Assembly (NCBI RefSeq): GCF_001039355.2
Contig: NW_019773781.1
Span: 7,109 to 34,342 of the forward strand
Reading direction: 5' to 3'
DNA: 27,234 bases
From: Lingula anatina
Taxonomy: Eukaryota; Brachiopoda; Lingulata; Lingulida; Lingulidae
Shown here: positions 1 to 10,064 of the stretch, piece after piece
How the letters are laid out: each line of letters starts with the position of its first letter
Position numbering within the stretch: the first letter of the stretch is position 1
Notes under the pieces: model-generated
Told to the model about the DNA's origin: nothing
The model's database searches: none
The model's input: only the letters and a program-made list of their open reading frames with translations
Position numbers and translations under genes: made by a program

Positions 1-74
1 AAAAAAAAAAAAGAGATTGAAAAAAATAATAATTATGTTAATTTAAATAATACTGTTTAACAAAATACCGAGTG

Positions 75-465
75 TGTGGCCTACAGTATGCATGTTGTGC
101 ATGTATTGCAATATGTGTCTCAAGTACTAGTATCCTAAATATATAAAAAATATATAGACGATTTGTTCTAACTGGCAACTGACTTCAAAATCGGTGAAAT
201 GAAAAAAAAAAAAAAAAGTTAAATATCTGTCCCTGGTTTGAATACACCATAGTCAAAGAAAGGAAAAATACATACCCGTATTACCCAACTCGCTAACACA
301 ATACACCATGCATACACAAAACAATGGAATATTCGAGGTTTTCATGGAAAATATACACGTTGGGTTATCTGTAGCACTAAACTACAGAATTTGAAGCTCC
401 CATATCATATTAATACAGTATAAATATACATAAATATCGCACGAAGGGAAATGGGCATATAAGTC
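75..465. repeat. Duplicated block, copy 1 (intronic flank of ankyrin exon)
   Basis: This stretch matches 14935-15263 in the same orientation, with many shared words such as cgctaacacaatacacca, acaaatatcgcac-like and aaatgggc. It continues into the ankyrin exon at 483-579 and its intron, which match 17017-17235. It is therefore a segmental duplication covering exon and intron, and not only an exon paralogue. Copy 1 lacks the Tc1 element that splits copy 2. Confidence 0.8.
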
Positions 466-482
466 ACAAGCATGCGTCTTAC

Positions 483-579
483 CGAGTCCTCGGCATTAAC
501 TTTAGCCCCGCTGTCCAGGAATAGTTTCACCATATCTGCATTCTCTCAGCACTGCTACGAGCAGAGGAGTCCATCCACA
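483..579 (-). pseudogene. Ankyrin-repeat exon, frameshifted (97 nt)
   Basis: On the minus strand an acceptor (TTTCTTCAG) opens the exon and a GTAAGA donor closes it. The start reads CGWTPLLVAV, the first half of an ankyrin repeat. The end reads ENADMVKLFLDSGAKVNAEDS, its second half, but in another frame. Intact ankyrin exons of this locus are 99 nt (33 codons); this one is 97 nt, so two bases are missing near 545-552. It follows exon 699-803 by a 119-bp intron in phase 0. As it stands it would shift the downstream frame. It is either a decayed exon or a sequence error; the sister exon at 17017-17116 also has a frame error, of different size. Confidence 0.75.
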
Positions 580-698
580 CTGAAGAAATCAAAACCATTT
601 TATATCATACTTTGGTTTATTTTCTAGATTATTATAATATTATTTCACTATTTAGTAATGTTTGAGAATGAAGTATTATTCCAGCTGCAGCTACGTAC

Positions 699-803
699 CC
701 AAGAGTCATCCTGGCAGTATACATCATATCTCCACTCACGCAGCAGTCGCTTCACCTTGTCAGTATCACCTCTACGCACAGCCTGGTGGAGTAGTGACAT
801 GGC
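699..803 (-). CDS. Ankyrin-repeat exon (35 codons), paralogue gene, partial
   Basis: The minus-strand exon begins after TCTATCAG and ends at a GTACGT donor, with phase 0 at both ends. It reads AMSLLHQAVRRGDTDKVKRL and ends YDVYCQDDSW. The LLHQAVRRGDTDKVKRLL part is an ankyrin helix pair in the position of the usual TPLHLAA...VKLLL consensus. It has the same length and frame as 21403-21507 (GMSQLDLALYCGDTDGVKRL), so the two are paralogous exons. The ATG at 798-800 could be the start codon or an internal Met; no upstream exon is obvious. Ankyrin repeats are protein-binding scaffolds, so the partner is unknown. The gene continues left, out of the window. Confidence 0.75.
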
Positions 804-1070
804 CTGATAGAATACTAAGTAGGTGTAAGTAAGAGGATTTTGTCAGAACGGGATTACTTTATAATATACTTTACATTATTTTCAACTGCCGCTTGAATCG
901 GGTTTTAAAAGTTACGCTTGTAATAATGCACATGATGGCTTCTATGGTACCCCCACACTCCTTAAAACGTCGAATTTCCTGGATTTTGAATTATGATAGG
1001 GAACCGAAACACCTCGTGGGCATGGTGTTATAGTACATTGCAATTGGTAAAATACAATGATATCACTGCC
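804..1070. other. Gap: no gene seen
   Basis: Sequence upstream of the ankyrin exon. It has the acceptor and a T-rich tract but no recognisable exon or promoter. Confidence 0.5.
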
Positions 1071-1238
1071 CAGGGGCGGATCCAGAGCTATTTACTGACA
1101 GTCTTCCAAATTATCTTTGTTGGTTCATCCTCCAATTTTGACCGTCTTCCAACAGAAAAAATTAGATACCCGTCAATGTTAACTTGAAAATCTGACCGTC
1201 TTCCGGAAGACCCAAAAGACGGCCTAAATCCGCCCCTG
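1071..1238. mobile_element. 168-bp MITE-like element
   Basis: The left end reads CAGGGGCGGATCCAG and the right end, reverse-complemented, reads CAGGGGCGGATTTAGG. These are terminal inverted repeats of about 15 bp. The 5-bp word ctgcc flanks both sides (1066-1070 and 1239-1243) and may be the target-site duplication. Inside, the phrase gaccgtcttcc recurs. There is no coding capacity, so it is a non-autonomous DNA transposon. The CAGGGGCGGAT end recalls hAT-type MITEs, but hAT elements usually make 8-bp duplications, so the superfamily is not settled. Confidence 0.75.
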
Positions 1239-1434
1239 CTGCCCAGTGTTGATGTTTCAGGTTCCTTGTTTTACGTTGGGCAGATATACAGATGACAAAT
1301 CAAATAAGCGCTGTTACAGTGATACTAACTTTATTCCTACATTCCAAGTGTACCAACATATTCATCTCACAAGAATCAATTTGTGTGATTTTGTAACAAA
1401 GGAAATACATGCGCCTCCGTCTATTGACCTAAAT

Positions 1435-2440
1435 CTAGGGGAATATACCCAAACAAAGGAGGTGACCTTTTTTCATTCCAGTGCAAAAATGGAAGAGAAA
1501 TGCCAACAAAAAATCCCAACAAAGTTAGTCAAAACGGATATAACAGGAGATCAATAAGCTTAACTTACTAACCTTACTATAAATCACTTAAGGTCGATAC
1601 TTGTTTCTTCCTGTCAACATTTCAAAGTACAACAATTAACTCTGACAACACTGGCACGGCAGGTGTGGCGTTCACGTCTAATAATAGTGTAGGGAAACAT
1701 TTCTATTTACTGCCTCACAATGCTTTAACATCAATAGAGAACAATAAAAAAGGGGATTCCCCAAAACTTACGATGGGGTGTACTTGCAAGCAATGTAACA
1801 AATATATATTTAAACTTTCATTTATTAGCAGCAGCAATAATCTATTGCGTAAATACCCTCTGCTGAGTCTTGCAAAACTCTATAGAAAATGTATTTGGAT
1901 AAATGTTTGATTAAAGCTAAAATATCAAGGTGGTTTAACACCTGTCACTACATCGGTAGCTTTCGGCAACAAACACAACAAGACTACTCATATCGGACAT
2001 GAAATATCGAGAAGAAAGGAGATAAATAAGCACTTTGCCTCGCTAATCACTAAAAGTCGAAACTTGTTTCATTATTTCAGCATTTTAGAATCATGAATTT
2101 ACCCACCTCGTTAGGCACAGCAGTTAACCCTGACAACACTGGCACGACAGGATTATTCGCAGGAAGGTTTGGAAAACCCGATTTCGAGGCGGTGACCTTT
2201 GTTGTTATCATAATAAATGCTGGAACAGGTACATGTTATATTTCTTAATTTGTTTGAGGGATATCCACTAGAAAACAGGACTGTAACTAGATGAGTTGTG
2301 ATCAGATTTGGTGCTCCACAACACAATTACATTACTTTATATGATATTGATTTGTCACACTTTTAAGCACAGGTGGCGGGGAATATTTCTTTTTAGGGAC
2401 CTACTGCCTCACAATGCCATGACGTCAAAACAAAACAATA
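1435..2440. repeat. Locally duplicated intergenic sequence
   Basis: Several phrases occur twice in direct orientation. Ctgacaacactggcacg is near 1641 and 2130, ctgcctcacaatgc is near 1709 and 2404, and ggtgaccttt is near 1461 and 2192. The spacings differ (about 490, 695 and 730 bp), so this is a rearranged duplication and not a simple tandem. No reading frame is conserved between the copies, and I see no gene in 1239-2470. Confidence 0.55.
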
Positions 2441-2470
2441 TTTAACCTGCACTATACATACCCGTAGGAC

Positions 2471-3934
2471 TTAAATGCGCTGCAAACTGGTATTTATATA
2501 AGCCTTTTCAAAATCGATAACGGTATACATTCTAAAAAAATAATAATAAAATAAAAAAAATAAAAAATAGAAGATATAAATTTTATTGAATTGAATAGTA
2601 GTACTAGTGTTGTTGAACCCCCTACTCCCGTTTCTGAAGCTTAGATATAAGTACCTGTGTCCTGCGATGTCCATACGGTGTACACTGCCCGTATGTTCCT
2701 ATTCGTGTGGCGTGTGAGTTGAAGTAGGTGGGGGCTGTACGGAATCGTACGGATTCGCCATCGTATAAACCAAGTTTCTGGTCCAACGAAAAACTTTTGA
2801 CATTTTATTTGAAACTGTGGGCCTCTAGGTCGTACTTGCGGTGATCGATCGTGATAATGAATGGTTGCACATAAATTGGTTCCTTTTACTTCCCCGTGGT
2901 GTTTATATTAGGAACATAAACAGCAATATGTCTTAACCTTAGTTTTATCCACATGCATGGATTTGAAGTTACGGGTTTCCGTATTCTGAATACTTGGGAG
3001 CTTAAAACGTAAGGGGGGAGGGGGTGCACTGACAGTATGTTGACGCACAGGGGGGCGGGGGGGGGGCAGCATCTGCACTAAGACATAAAAGGCGCTGTGC
3101 TAACCGATTTTTTCTGGACCTGACCTGACCTTGTGGGAGAAAAGACGCCTCGCCCGTACATAAGGTAAACAAAGGGCTGTGGGACTGATATCACCCTATG
3201 CGTGGTGGTATTAGGGGAATGATATCAGCGTATTCTATTCATAATTAGGGGTTTTGGGGCTCGAAAAACCTACGATTTCCCCTTGTTTGTATGATAAACA
3301 AATGACTGCTATTGCTGAGTATGCTGTTGTGTATATACGAGCCGAGAACAGCGCGTTATTTAGTATATATTAGCCCTTGCTCGTAGTTACTAACGGTGGC
3401 CAAACAATCGCGCAATGTCATCGGACGGAGTCTGTGAAAAATACGTCGAAGACTTAAAAAAATGTAATGTGTAACTGACTCACTGACGCTGACGCTAACA
3501 AATTAATATAAACGGTATCCGGGTAGAGTTATTTCATATATTTGACTGGTTAGTGAATTATTCTTGGCTGAACTATCATTAAGGTTGATTCAACTCCGTC
3601 AAATGTAAATAATGAAAATCAAGTAAGAGACTGATAAATTGATTTCCACAGTGGAAATACCCATTTCCCCAAGGTGTTTGATTTCTACTAATACACTGTA
3701 CTATTCGAATGAGGTAATGGTTGCGGCAGCGGTACCTCCGACATCCAATGCAAGCTTATTATTTATCCCTGAACACGTTATTATGTGCATATGATACACG
3801 GATAATTTTACATGTAAGCCAACCACAGGGCACCCATTTGTAGTTTGACCATCTTTGAGTTAGGACGTTTTTCATTCCCCTTGATACCATTGCCTTAACT
3901 TGTGTCTTATGCTTCTAAATATCAACATTAGAAA
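2471..3934. other. Gap: intergenic, no gene seen
   Basis: AT-rich DNA with A runs near 2535-2575, the word gtacgg twice near 2740, a G-rich tract at 3013-3066, and a loose inverted repeat around two tgatatca words near 3187-3227. No exon could be supported. Confidence 0.4.
3013..3066 (+). other. G-rich tract, possible G-quadruplex
   Basis: Four or more runs of at least four G occur within 54 bases: ggggggaggggg, then about 30 bp later ggggggcgggggggggg. The plus strand could fold into an intramolecular G-quadruplex. It stands alone in AT-rich DNA and no promoter is identified beside it. Confidence 0.5.
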
Positions 3935-4168
3935 ATCACTCCGAGAGCGCAAACCTCCGCCAAGGCAGCAAACTCTCTACCCAATGCCGCTTCACCCCTA
4001 AATTTTCATTCTATAATGGTTTAGTATTTTTGAATTTTGATTGATTACTGATCCGGATCACCACCAAAAGCTAATCACTTCTTGGATAACCCATTTCTGA
4101 CCTACCCTGAAAATTCCATCGAAATTCATCCATAACTTTTAAAGTTATGTTGATGACAGACAGACAGT
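3935..4168 (-). repeat. Dispersed repeat, GGCGGAGGT / CACCACCAAAA family, copy 1
   Basis: This copy contains cctccgccaaggc, gatccggatcaccaccaaaa, gacctaccctgaaaattcc, cataacttttaaagttatg and a final gacagacagacag. The same blocks appear in reverse order and orientation at 7107-7630, so both are copies of one dispersed element. There is no reading frame. From memory such sequence is common in marine invertebrate genomes, but I cannot name the family. Confidence 0.65.
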
Positions 4169-5735
4169 TATTATTATCATAGTTATTATTATGATTGCCC
4201 CAAGTTATCTCTTTCTATTTTTATGTAAGTGATTCAGTTACTGTCAGAGTCGTCCTGAAGTACATATACAGTTTGTTTGGGGTGAAGGAGAGAGGCAAGC
4301 CCGGCTTGTCTCCTCTGGAGATAGTTCTCTAGTCCAGTTCCCCCAATTTCACAACTTTGTAGATGTTGGAGTGGAAATGCCTTTCGAGATAAAATAAATA
4401 ATTGTGCACTTAATCAATTAAATGAAAAACAGACTATGAAAAGTAAATTTTATTTCACAAATCGACAGTTCAACTCAAAAGTAAAGACACATATCAAGCA
4501 AGTATGCATAAAGAGACCATAATTTAACCTGTTGTATTACATTTTAGAACTCTCCATTTCTTGACAAATTCTGCTAAATTGCATTTCCACCAAAATGTTT
4601 AGGACATTTGCCCTGAAAAATACAAAAGTTTGCTGTGAATAGCGACTTTAAGCTTAAAATCCAGGGTGTCTCCTTATTTAGGTAATATTATTGGGTTGCT
4701 GTCCTGTTGCTTTGTAATTTGGAACTTTTTTTCTACTGAACCTTACATTTCTTATGGTAATTTCTTATCAACCACAACGGATGAGTACCATGCAGATATA
4801 CTAGTCTGACCTTAATATTATAATATGCTTTACTAATGCAAAACAATAAGCGTCTACGTATATCTTATCATTAACACGCATGCATATTCATATAACTAAG
4901 CAGCATATATATGATGAAAATAAAACAAAGCCTGTTTTGATAAATTGCAACCACCACCACCTGCTGTACGGTTTTAATAAGCACCTCTTTATAACTAACA
5001 AATGTGTATCTTGAGTACAGATGTGTTTTACAATATTAGTATTACCAGAACAACTAAAGTATAAATGGAACACGTGCATATTGCCATACATGAAACATAC
5101 GGATATACTCACGAAGAAAAAAAATAACGTTATTGCACATTTAGCGCTTATATATGAAGCAAGACCATTTATAACGCTATATCAAATTAAGCAATAACAT
5201 TCAAATAGCAAGAATAATCAAAATTAATACCATACTTCAAGATATGTTCTACATATTTTATGCAGCTATTTTAAGTAATGGTTATCTATCTTTGAATGTT
5301 ATATAAAGCTTAAACCGGTTTCAACAAATCAACAATCACGTAATGATATATATATATATATATAAGAAATAATTATCACATAAAAGTTAATGATAATATT
5401 CCAATCGTTTCCTCCAAGAAGACCAGTAATTCCGAGTTTCAGGTAGTAGGTGATAACTGAATACCAACCTATATTTTAATTACTAAATCAAATGAAACAT
5501 TATTAGTAACGTTCAACTTACAGGTATAGGTGGGGAAAATAAAGATGCATTATCAATTATCATTTTTTAAAGCATGTATAAAATTCGCCATGCTCATAAG
5601 ATTGCTACTTTTTGTGATGTGACATGTTGAAAGCATATTGGCTACTTCATTGTGATTAAGTTATATGTTCCGTTTACTTGGCGACCGTTCTACCAAACAG
5701 CAACTAAAAGCACATTTTTATCATACCACAGCCCT
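4169..5735. other. Gap: intergenic / 3' flank, no gene seen
   Basis: AT-rich sequence. A short palindrome, caagcccggcttg, lies near 4297-4309 and a TA microsatellite at 5346-5364. The last part is probably the 3' UTR of the minus-strand exon at 5736-6049; an ATTAAA-type poly(A) hexamer is present on the minus strand near 5473-5478. Confidence 0.4.
5346..5364. repeat. (TA)n microsatellite
   Basis: About nine uninterrupted TA units. Confidence 0.9.
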
Positions 5736-6049
5736 TCATTCCACCATCTTAACGAATGTAGCCTCATTCCGGCAGACGGCCTTCCCAGCGAAGCGATACT
5801 TGACCACGGCTTTGACGCTGTCCTTATCATTCCCCTTGGCATTGGCGTTGAAGCTCTCCAATGGAACATACAAAAAATTCAAGTCATCCGAAACGTAGCA
5901 TCTCAGGTTCATCTCCATCGTGTTGGACAATGTGACGTCACTTGTGCTTGACATAGCAGGTGGAAGGGAAGACAAGAACTTTTGGAACTTGTCCTCTGCC
6001 ATGGCCCATATGTCATTCAATAACGAGGAATACTTATTCCTGACTGTGT
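5736..6049 (-). CDS. Terminal exon of an unrecognised protein
   Basis: On the minus strand a good acceptor (TTTTAATTACAG) precedes 6049, and an open frame of 103 codons plus a split codon runs to TGA at 5736-5738. It reads TVRNKYSSLLNDIWAMAEDK at the start, passes DVTLSNTMEMNLRCYVSDDL, and ends NEATFVKMVE. Its composition is like a folded domain: alternating hydrophobic strands such as FLYVPLESF and SVKAVVKYRF, few low-complexity residues. The exon needs one base from an upstream exon (phase 1). No family was recognised. The phrase KDSVKAVVKYRFAGKAVC loosely resembles KDIELYVDGKVC in the exon at 8526-8693, so the two may belong to related genes. Overlapping plus-strand frames are shadows. Confidence 0.6.
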
Positions 6050-6110
6050 CTGTAATTAAAACAAAACGAGCTTTGGGTATGTCTCAATTTAGAATTTTTA
6101 TTCAAATGTA

Positions 6111-6113
<3 letters not shown>

Positions 6114-6160
<47 letters not shown>
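6114..6160. repeat. (AAT)n microsatellite
   Basis: About 15 uninterrupted AAT units, inside the intron just upstream of the 5736-6049 exon on the minus strand. Confidence 0.95.
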
Positions 6161-6161
<1 letters not shown>

Positions 6162-6637
6162 CAATAAATAGTCAATCCATAAGTATACAATCAGCCCAAA
6201 AGACAATATAGTAAACTATAGTGTATTCGTATTTACACATCTCACATGACTAGCATATAATGTAATCTAGCGAGACGCATTGTTGTTCATCCATTCATAC
6301 CACTCGTACTACTCGGATGTCATCGCACTCGACAATAGTATGGAGCTTGCGAAATGGCCATCAAGGCCATCAAGGACCCTTTCTAGTATTGATACCGATT
6401 TTATCACCGGTTGGATGAATCAATTTATTTATGAAAAATAATTTTGGCAGGCCTCTAATTATTATTATTTTTTTCCCGTTTTTGCAGATATTATAAAAGC
6501 TGAAAAAGTATTTCATAGACTCCTCAAACATAATCCAGACAACAGTAGAAAAATACATTTTTAATGAAAAACACAGCAGTGAAAAAATTAAAATTCTTTT
6601 TGAAAGCACATTTTAAATTGCATTACTTGATGAGACA

Positions 6638-6710
6638 CCCGGGCCCGTTTGTCGAAAGCTTCGCTATTTTGCGCACGTGCGCGAGCATGGCGAGCGTGCA
6701 CTATTTGCTG
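6638..6710 (+). repeat. Inverted-repeat arm, left (DNA-transposon-like end)
   Basis: Reads GGGCCCGTTTGTCGAAAGC followed by TTCGCTATTTTGCGCACG and GAGCATGGCGAGCGTGC. The reverse complement of 8022-8092 carries the same order: GGGCCCCGTATCTCGAGC, GCTTCGCTATGTTGAAAGC, AAGCATGGCGAGCGTGCGC. The arms are about 1.45 kb apart, GC-rich in AT-rich surroundings, and outward-facing, as expected of terminal inverted repeats. The flanks show no convincing target duplication. Confidence 0.6.
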
Positions 6711-7106
6711 GTGCGATTGCACCCACCTGTTATCTCGAAGCCTACGCAAACGCAATGCAATTATAACCTCAAACTCTACTAAAATTCGATCCCCGCATAA
6801 AGTGAAGACGTCTTCAAATAATTACACAAAATGTAATTTTTTTCTCCATGACGCTAATCAAGACGTTGTTTTTATTTATAGGACTATCATTATTACAAAT
6901 ACTGATATTTGAAGTGTTTAACACCAATTAAATGTCAAAAAACAATTCAGTAAGCGAAGCTTGGACTGTCACATTTACTGACACATTGGTGAATAGTGTT
7001 CAGTCTCACAATAATAGACATTGAGAAAGGTCACAGTGCGACCGAATGCTTTGTTTGTGCTTTTTCATTTTGTGTAGAAAATTACACTTTTAAATTCATG
7101 ATTATT

Positions 7107-7630
7107 ACCTCCGCAATGTAGGTTATGTTTTTACCCCTCTCTTTCTGTCTGTCTTTCTGTCTGTTTGTCATCAACATAACTAATAAGATTTAAGGTTGGT
7201 CAGAAATGGGTTAAAATATAAGTGATTAGTTTTTGGTGGTGATTCGATAATCAATCAATAATCAATAATCTAAAAAAAAAAAAAAAAAAATAAATTGTCT
7301 ACTGATTTTTATGAAACCGGTTTCAGGAACTATCAGGAATAGGCCAAGGAACAGATGGTTAACTCATAAGTGATTAGTTTTTGGTGGTGATTCGGATCAA
7401 TAATCAATCAATAATCAATAATAAAAATGTCCACCGATTTTGATGAAACCGATTTCAGGAACAGTCAGGAGAGGGCCAAGGAACAGATGGTTGGTTTTTG
7501 GTGGTGATCCGGAACAAAAATCAATCAATGATCAATAATCAAAAATATCGAAAATTTTAGGATGAAACGGCATTGGATAGAAACTTTGTTGCCTTGGCGG
7601 AGGTCTGAGCTCTGATCTCTGAGTGCTTTT
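7107..7630 (+). repeat. Dispersed repeat, GGCGGAGGT / CACCACCAAAA family, copy 2, internally expanded
   Basis: Bounded by acctccgc (7107-7114) and ggcggaggt (7597-7604), short inverted ends. It starts with ctgtctgtctttctgtctg and catcaacataac and ends with gttgccttggcggaggt, the reverse of copy 1 at 3935-4168. The middle unit, agtttttggtggtgattcgg followed by an aatcaatcaataatc run and gatgaaaccgatttcagga, occurs about three times, starting near 7227, 7376 and 7492. An A18 run interrupts the first unit. There is no coding frame. Confidence 0.65.
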
Positions 7631-8021
7631 CTAGTTATCAGTAGACTACACAGATGAATTATATTAATCAGAAAATATAAAATGATGTATAAATGTTTAA
7701 TTTTGATTTTTAATGCAGTTGAAAACATGACTTTAGCATTCTTCGCGTGAATATTTACCGCAAGTTTTTCTATCAGAGGTACCGATTGATTCAATCTATT
7801 ATAAGCTTCCATGTTTTTTGTTATATGTTTTGTTATATGCTATTATGACTAGCAACCCAAACTTGCCAACACGTTTAATTACATGAAAGACACATTAAAA
7901 TGACAAATTATGCATACGCGAGGTCATTGCGACAGGTTTGTATCGTCGCAAATAATAGCCTCGAAACTAATGGTGATTTCGCCATTAGCGCACGACAGCG
8001 ATTTACAAAGCTTTCGAGAAA
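7631..8021. other. Gap: no gene seen
   Basis: AT-rich sequence inside the inverted-repeat pair. A minus-strand frame over 7525-7812 crosses the repeat boundary and has no splice support, so I do not call it. Confidence 0.4.
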
Positions 8022-8092
8022 AGGGATAGCGCACGCTCGCCATGCTTGCGCACGCTTTCAACATAGCGAAGCGCTCGAGATACGGGGCCCTG
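8022..8092 (-). repeat. Inverted-repeat arm, right (DNA-transposon-like end)
   Basis: Partner of 6638-6710 in the opposite orientation, roughly three-quarters identical by eye. Together the arms bound about 1455 bp holding the nested repeat at 7107-7630. If the arms are ends of one element, it is a non-autonomous DNA transposon. Confidence 0.6.
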
Positions 8093-8525
8093 CTTTGAAT
8101 ACGACAGGTAAGCAATGCTACCCAACCCCTTTTTCTAACAAATCTTTCAAATTGAGACCTATAAAAGCGATATGAATATAATGGTTTTCTTTTTTATAAA
8201 ATGATTTTATTATACAATAATTCTGACTGTATATTAATGAACTGGTAGGCCTAAGTACTGGTCATAGTATGTGTAGTGTAGTAATTTTTTACAGCTTACA
8301 AAAGATAATATAAAATATAATATGAAAGAAATGATTATTCATAGATACAGCATCTTGCTGCTTACAATACAAACATTATTCACAAAAAAAGGAAACAAAG
8401 CTTTTGAAGACTCTGACCTTGGTATTCGTCTTAAGTTAATGTGAATGGCTTATTATAACCAGTCTACTTGAAAATATCGTTTTAACTTAAAAGTGTCAAC
8501 ATATTTAAGTTTATACTTTATAAAA

Positions 8526-8693
8526 CTAGAAGTCAAGACAAACTTTTCCATCCACGTATAACTCAATGTCTTTGTCATGGTCACATGAACTAAATTCCTC
8601 ATTTTTTTGAAAACTCGAACACCAATTTTTTGAGGAACAAAGTGGTGTCTCCGAACTTCAGTGGCAGATCTATTTTTTTTCAAGAAACTTTTC
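8526..8693 (-). pseudogene. Probable terminal exon of an unrecognised protein, with two compensating frameshifts
   Basis: On the minus strand the acceptor AATTTTTTAG precedes 8693. The text then reads EKFLEKK, shifts frame in an A8 run (plus-strand T run 8673-8680), continues IDLPLKFGDTTLFLKKLV and FEFSK, shifts back in an A7 run (T run 8602-8608), and ends DHDKDIELYVDGKVCLDF before TAG at 8526-8528. The two shifts cancel: the exon is 168 nt, exactly 56 codons. Both breaks are in homopolymers, which suits either read errors or relaxed selection. A GTTTGT donor after VDGK is an alternative to the stop. No family recognised. Confidence 0.5.
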
Positions 8694-8750
8694 CTAAAAA
8701 ATTACAGCCTTTTAACCAGATATGCCAGTAAAAAATTTGGTCCTCAATAA

Positions 8751-8839
8751 ATTGAGTGTAAGGAATTTACTCAGTAAAAGAGCCGGCAAATTGGCTAAAA
8801 TTAAGTGTAAGGAATTTAAAAGAGCCTTTAAATTGGCTA
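8751..8839. repeat. Two-unit tandem repeat
   Basis: The pattern (t)gagtgtaaggaattta ... aaaagagcc ... aaattggctaa occurs at 8751-8798 and again, shortened, at 8799-8839. It lies in the intron or intergenic space between exons 8526-8693 and 9011-9242. Confidence 0.6.
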
Positions 8840-9010
8840 ACCTGTAATAGTTTGAATACTTGTCAATGAATAATGGTGCCATAGTGTTTATGAATGTATT
8901 CTTGTTAATAAGGTAGTCAGCTTGGGCAAAACCTTAACCTTATTTGTATGCCCAATCAGGACTTTCTGAATGAAAGTCAGGTGCCATAAAGGTTGGTCGA
9001 ATATGCCATG

Positions 9011-9242
9011 TTAAAAGCAAAATAAGTGACCACCAGGAGCATCGACAAATGAATCAACTGTGGCGGTTTTCACATTTTCAGATAGATGTAAAATTTTGTC
9101 TCTTGACATAAAGTCTCCTGAGTACTGGAAGTAATTATAGGCTGAACTGAATCTCCCAGACAACTGAATTTTCGAAGCAGGCATCCACATTCTTCCTTCA
9201 AATGAAGCGGCAAACACAAAATGCCAACCCACCAGGTAGCAT
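9011..9242 (-). CDS. Exon of an unrecognised protein, apparently terminal
   Basis: A minus-strand acceptor with a strong pyrimidine tract (TTTTTTTCTTTACATGTAG) precedes 9242. The best frame runs about 77 codons to TAA at 9011-9013: CYLVGWHFVFAASFEGRMWM, then a stretch with QLSGRFSSAYNYFQYSGDFM, ending SFVDAPGGHLFCF. It needs two bases from the previous exon, while exon 10065-10262 ends in phase 0. So an exon is missing between them, a frame error exists, or they are different genes. Another frame is also fairly open but Cys-rich and less protein-like. The plus-strand frames over 9687-9926 are not supported. Family unknown. Confidence 0.5.
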
Positions 9243-10064
9243 CTACATGTAAAGAAAAAAATATATATACTCATTATCATCTACTAATGAGATGTAGCAA
9301 GTTATGAATATACTTTACATTTACAGTGAACTATGTATTAACTGTAGTCTTCAATGTCTAACATTAGCTTTGGATGTGTTCTACCAAATTTTCTGTTGTC
9401 AAAGGATGCAATAAATATTAAATCCAAAAGAATTAACAAGATGAAATTGTGCATACATGTAGGGTCGCAAAAATGAGCTTTATTAATTAAAAAAAAAAGT
9501 GCCAAGTAACGAGTAACATCAACCTCTTGTAAATCTCACTTGTATTGACTAGGTTTACACTGTTGCAAGAAAGAATTGTTTCATGATTAAGTGCAGGATC
9601 TAAAAATAAATATGTCATTGCATATATAGGTAATGTGCAAGTGAAAATAACTCATAGCAGTTACATTATTTTATGAGTAGAGGAATGTGTTCAATGCAAC
9701 CGAGGATACTTTTATTGGGATACTAAAGCGTTCAATGTCAAGGTTTTCATCTCAATTATCCCAAAAGGAAATTATATGGATTAAAAACCCCTTGGTTTTG
9801 TTAACCCATATGAGGGCGGGCATAAGTTGCCAATTTTTTTTGACGTCATCATTAGACCCACAATCTGCCCAACCATATCACACTGAAGAAGAAAGCAGCC
9901 TAAGCCTGGCTTGCGGAAACTCCTGACATTTTTATAAGGTTATTTTGCCTTTATTTTGAGACAATACAGAATGATGCAAACCATGAAATTGAATCCAATG
10001 TCTTTTTAGAGGGAAGCATTTCAAAAGGAACTGTAAAAAATATTGAAAATTAAATGGTACATAC
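9243..10064. other. Gap: probable intron
   Basis: AT-rich sequence between two minus-strand exons. A 240-base plus-strand frame at 9687-9926 has no splice or motif support. A missing exon, needed to reconcile the phases of the flanking exons, could be hidden here, but I could not place one. Confidence 0.4.

Noticed and set aside
1246-1557. 103-codon plus-strand frame
   Set aside because: It overlaps sequence partly repeated at 2050-2440 where the frame is not kept, and it has no splice or domain support.
2471-2674. Minus-strand frame ending VIDFEKAYIN, resembling a reverse-transcriptase phrase
   Set aside because: The match is a few residues only, the rest is coded by A/T runs (YIFYFLFFLFYYYFF), and no other LINE sequence surrounds it.
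7900-8175. 91-codon plus-strand frame and its antisense frame
   Set aside because: Both lie on the right inverted-repeat arm; the matching arm at 6638-6710 does not keep the frame.
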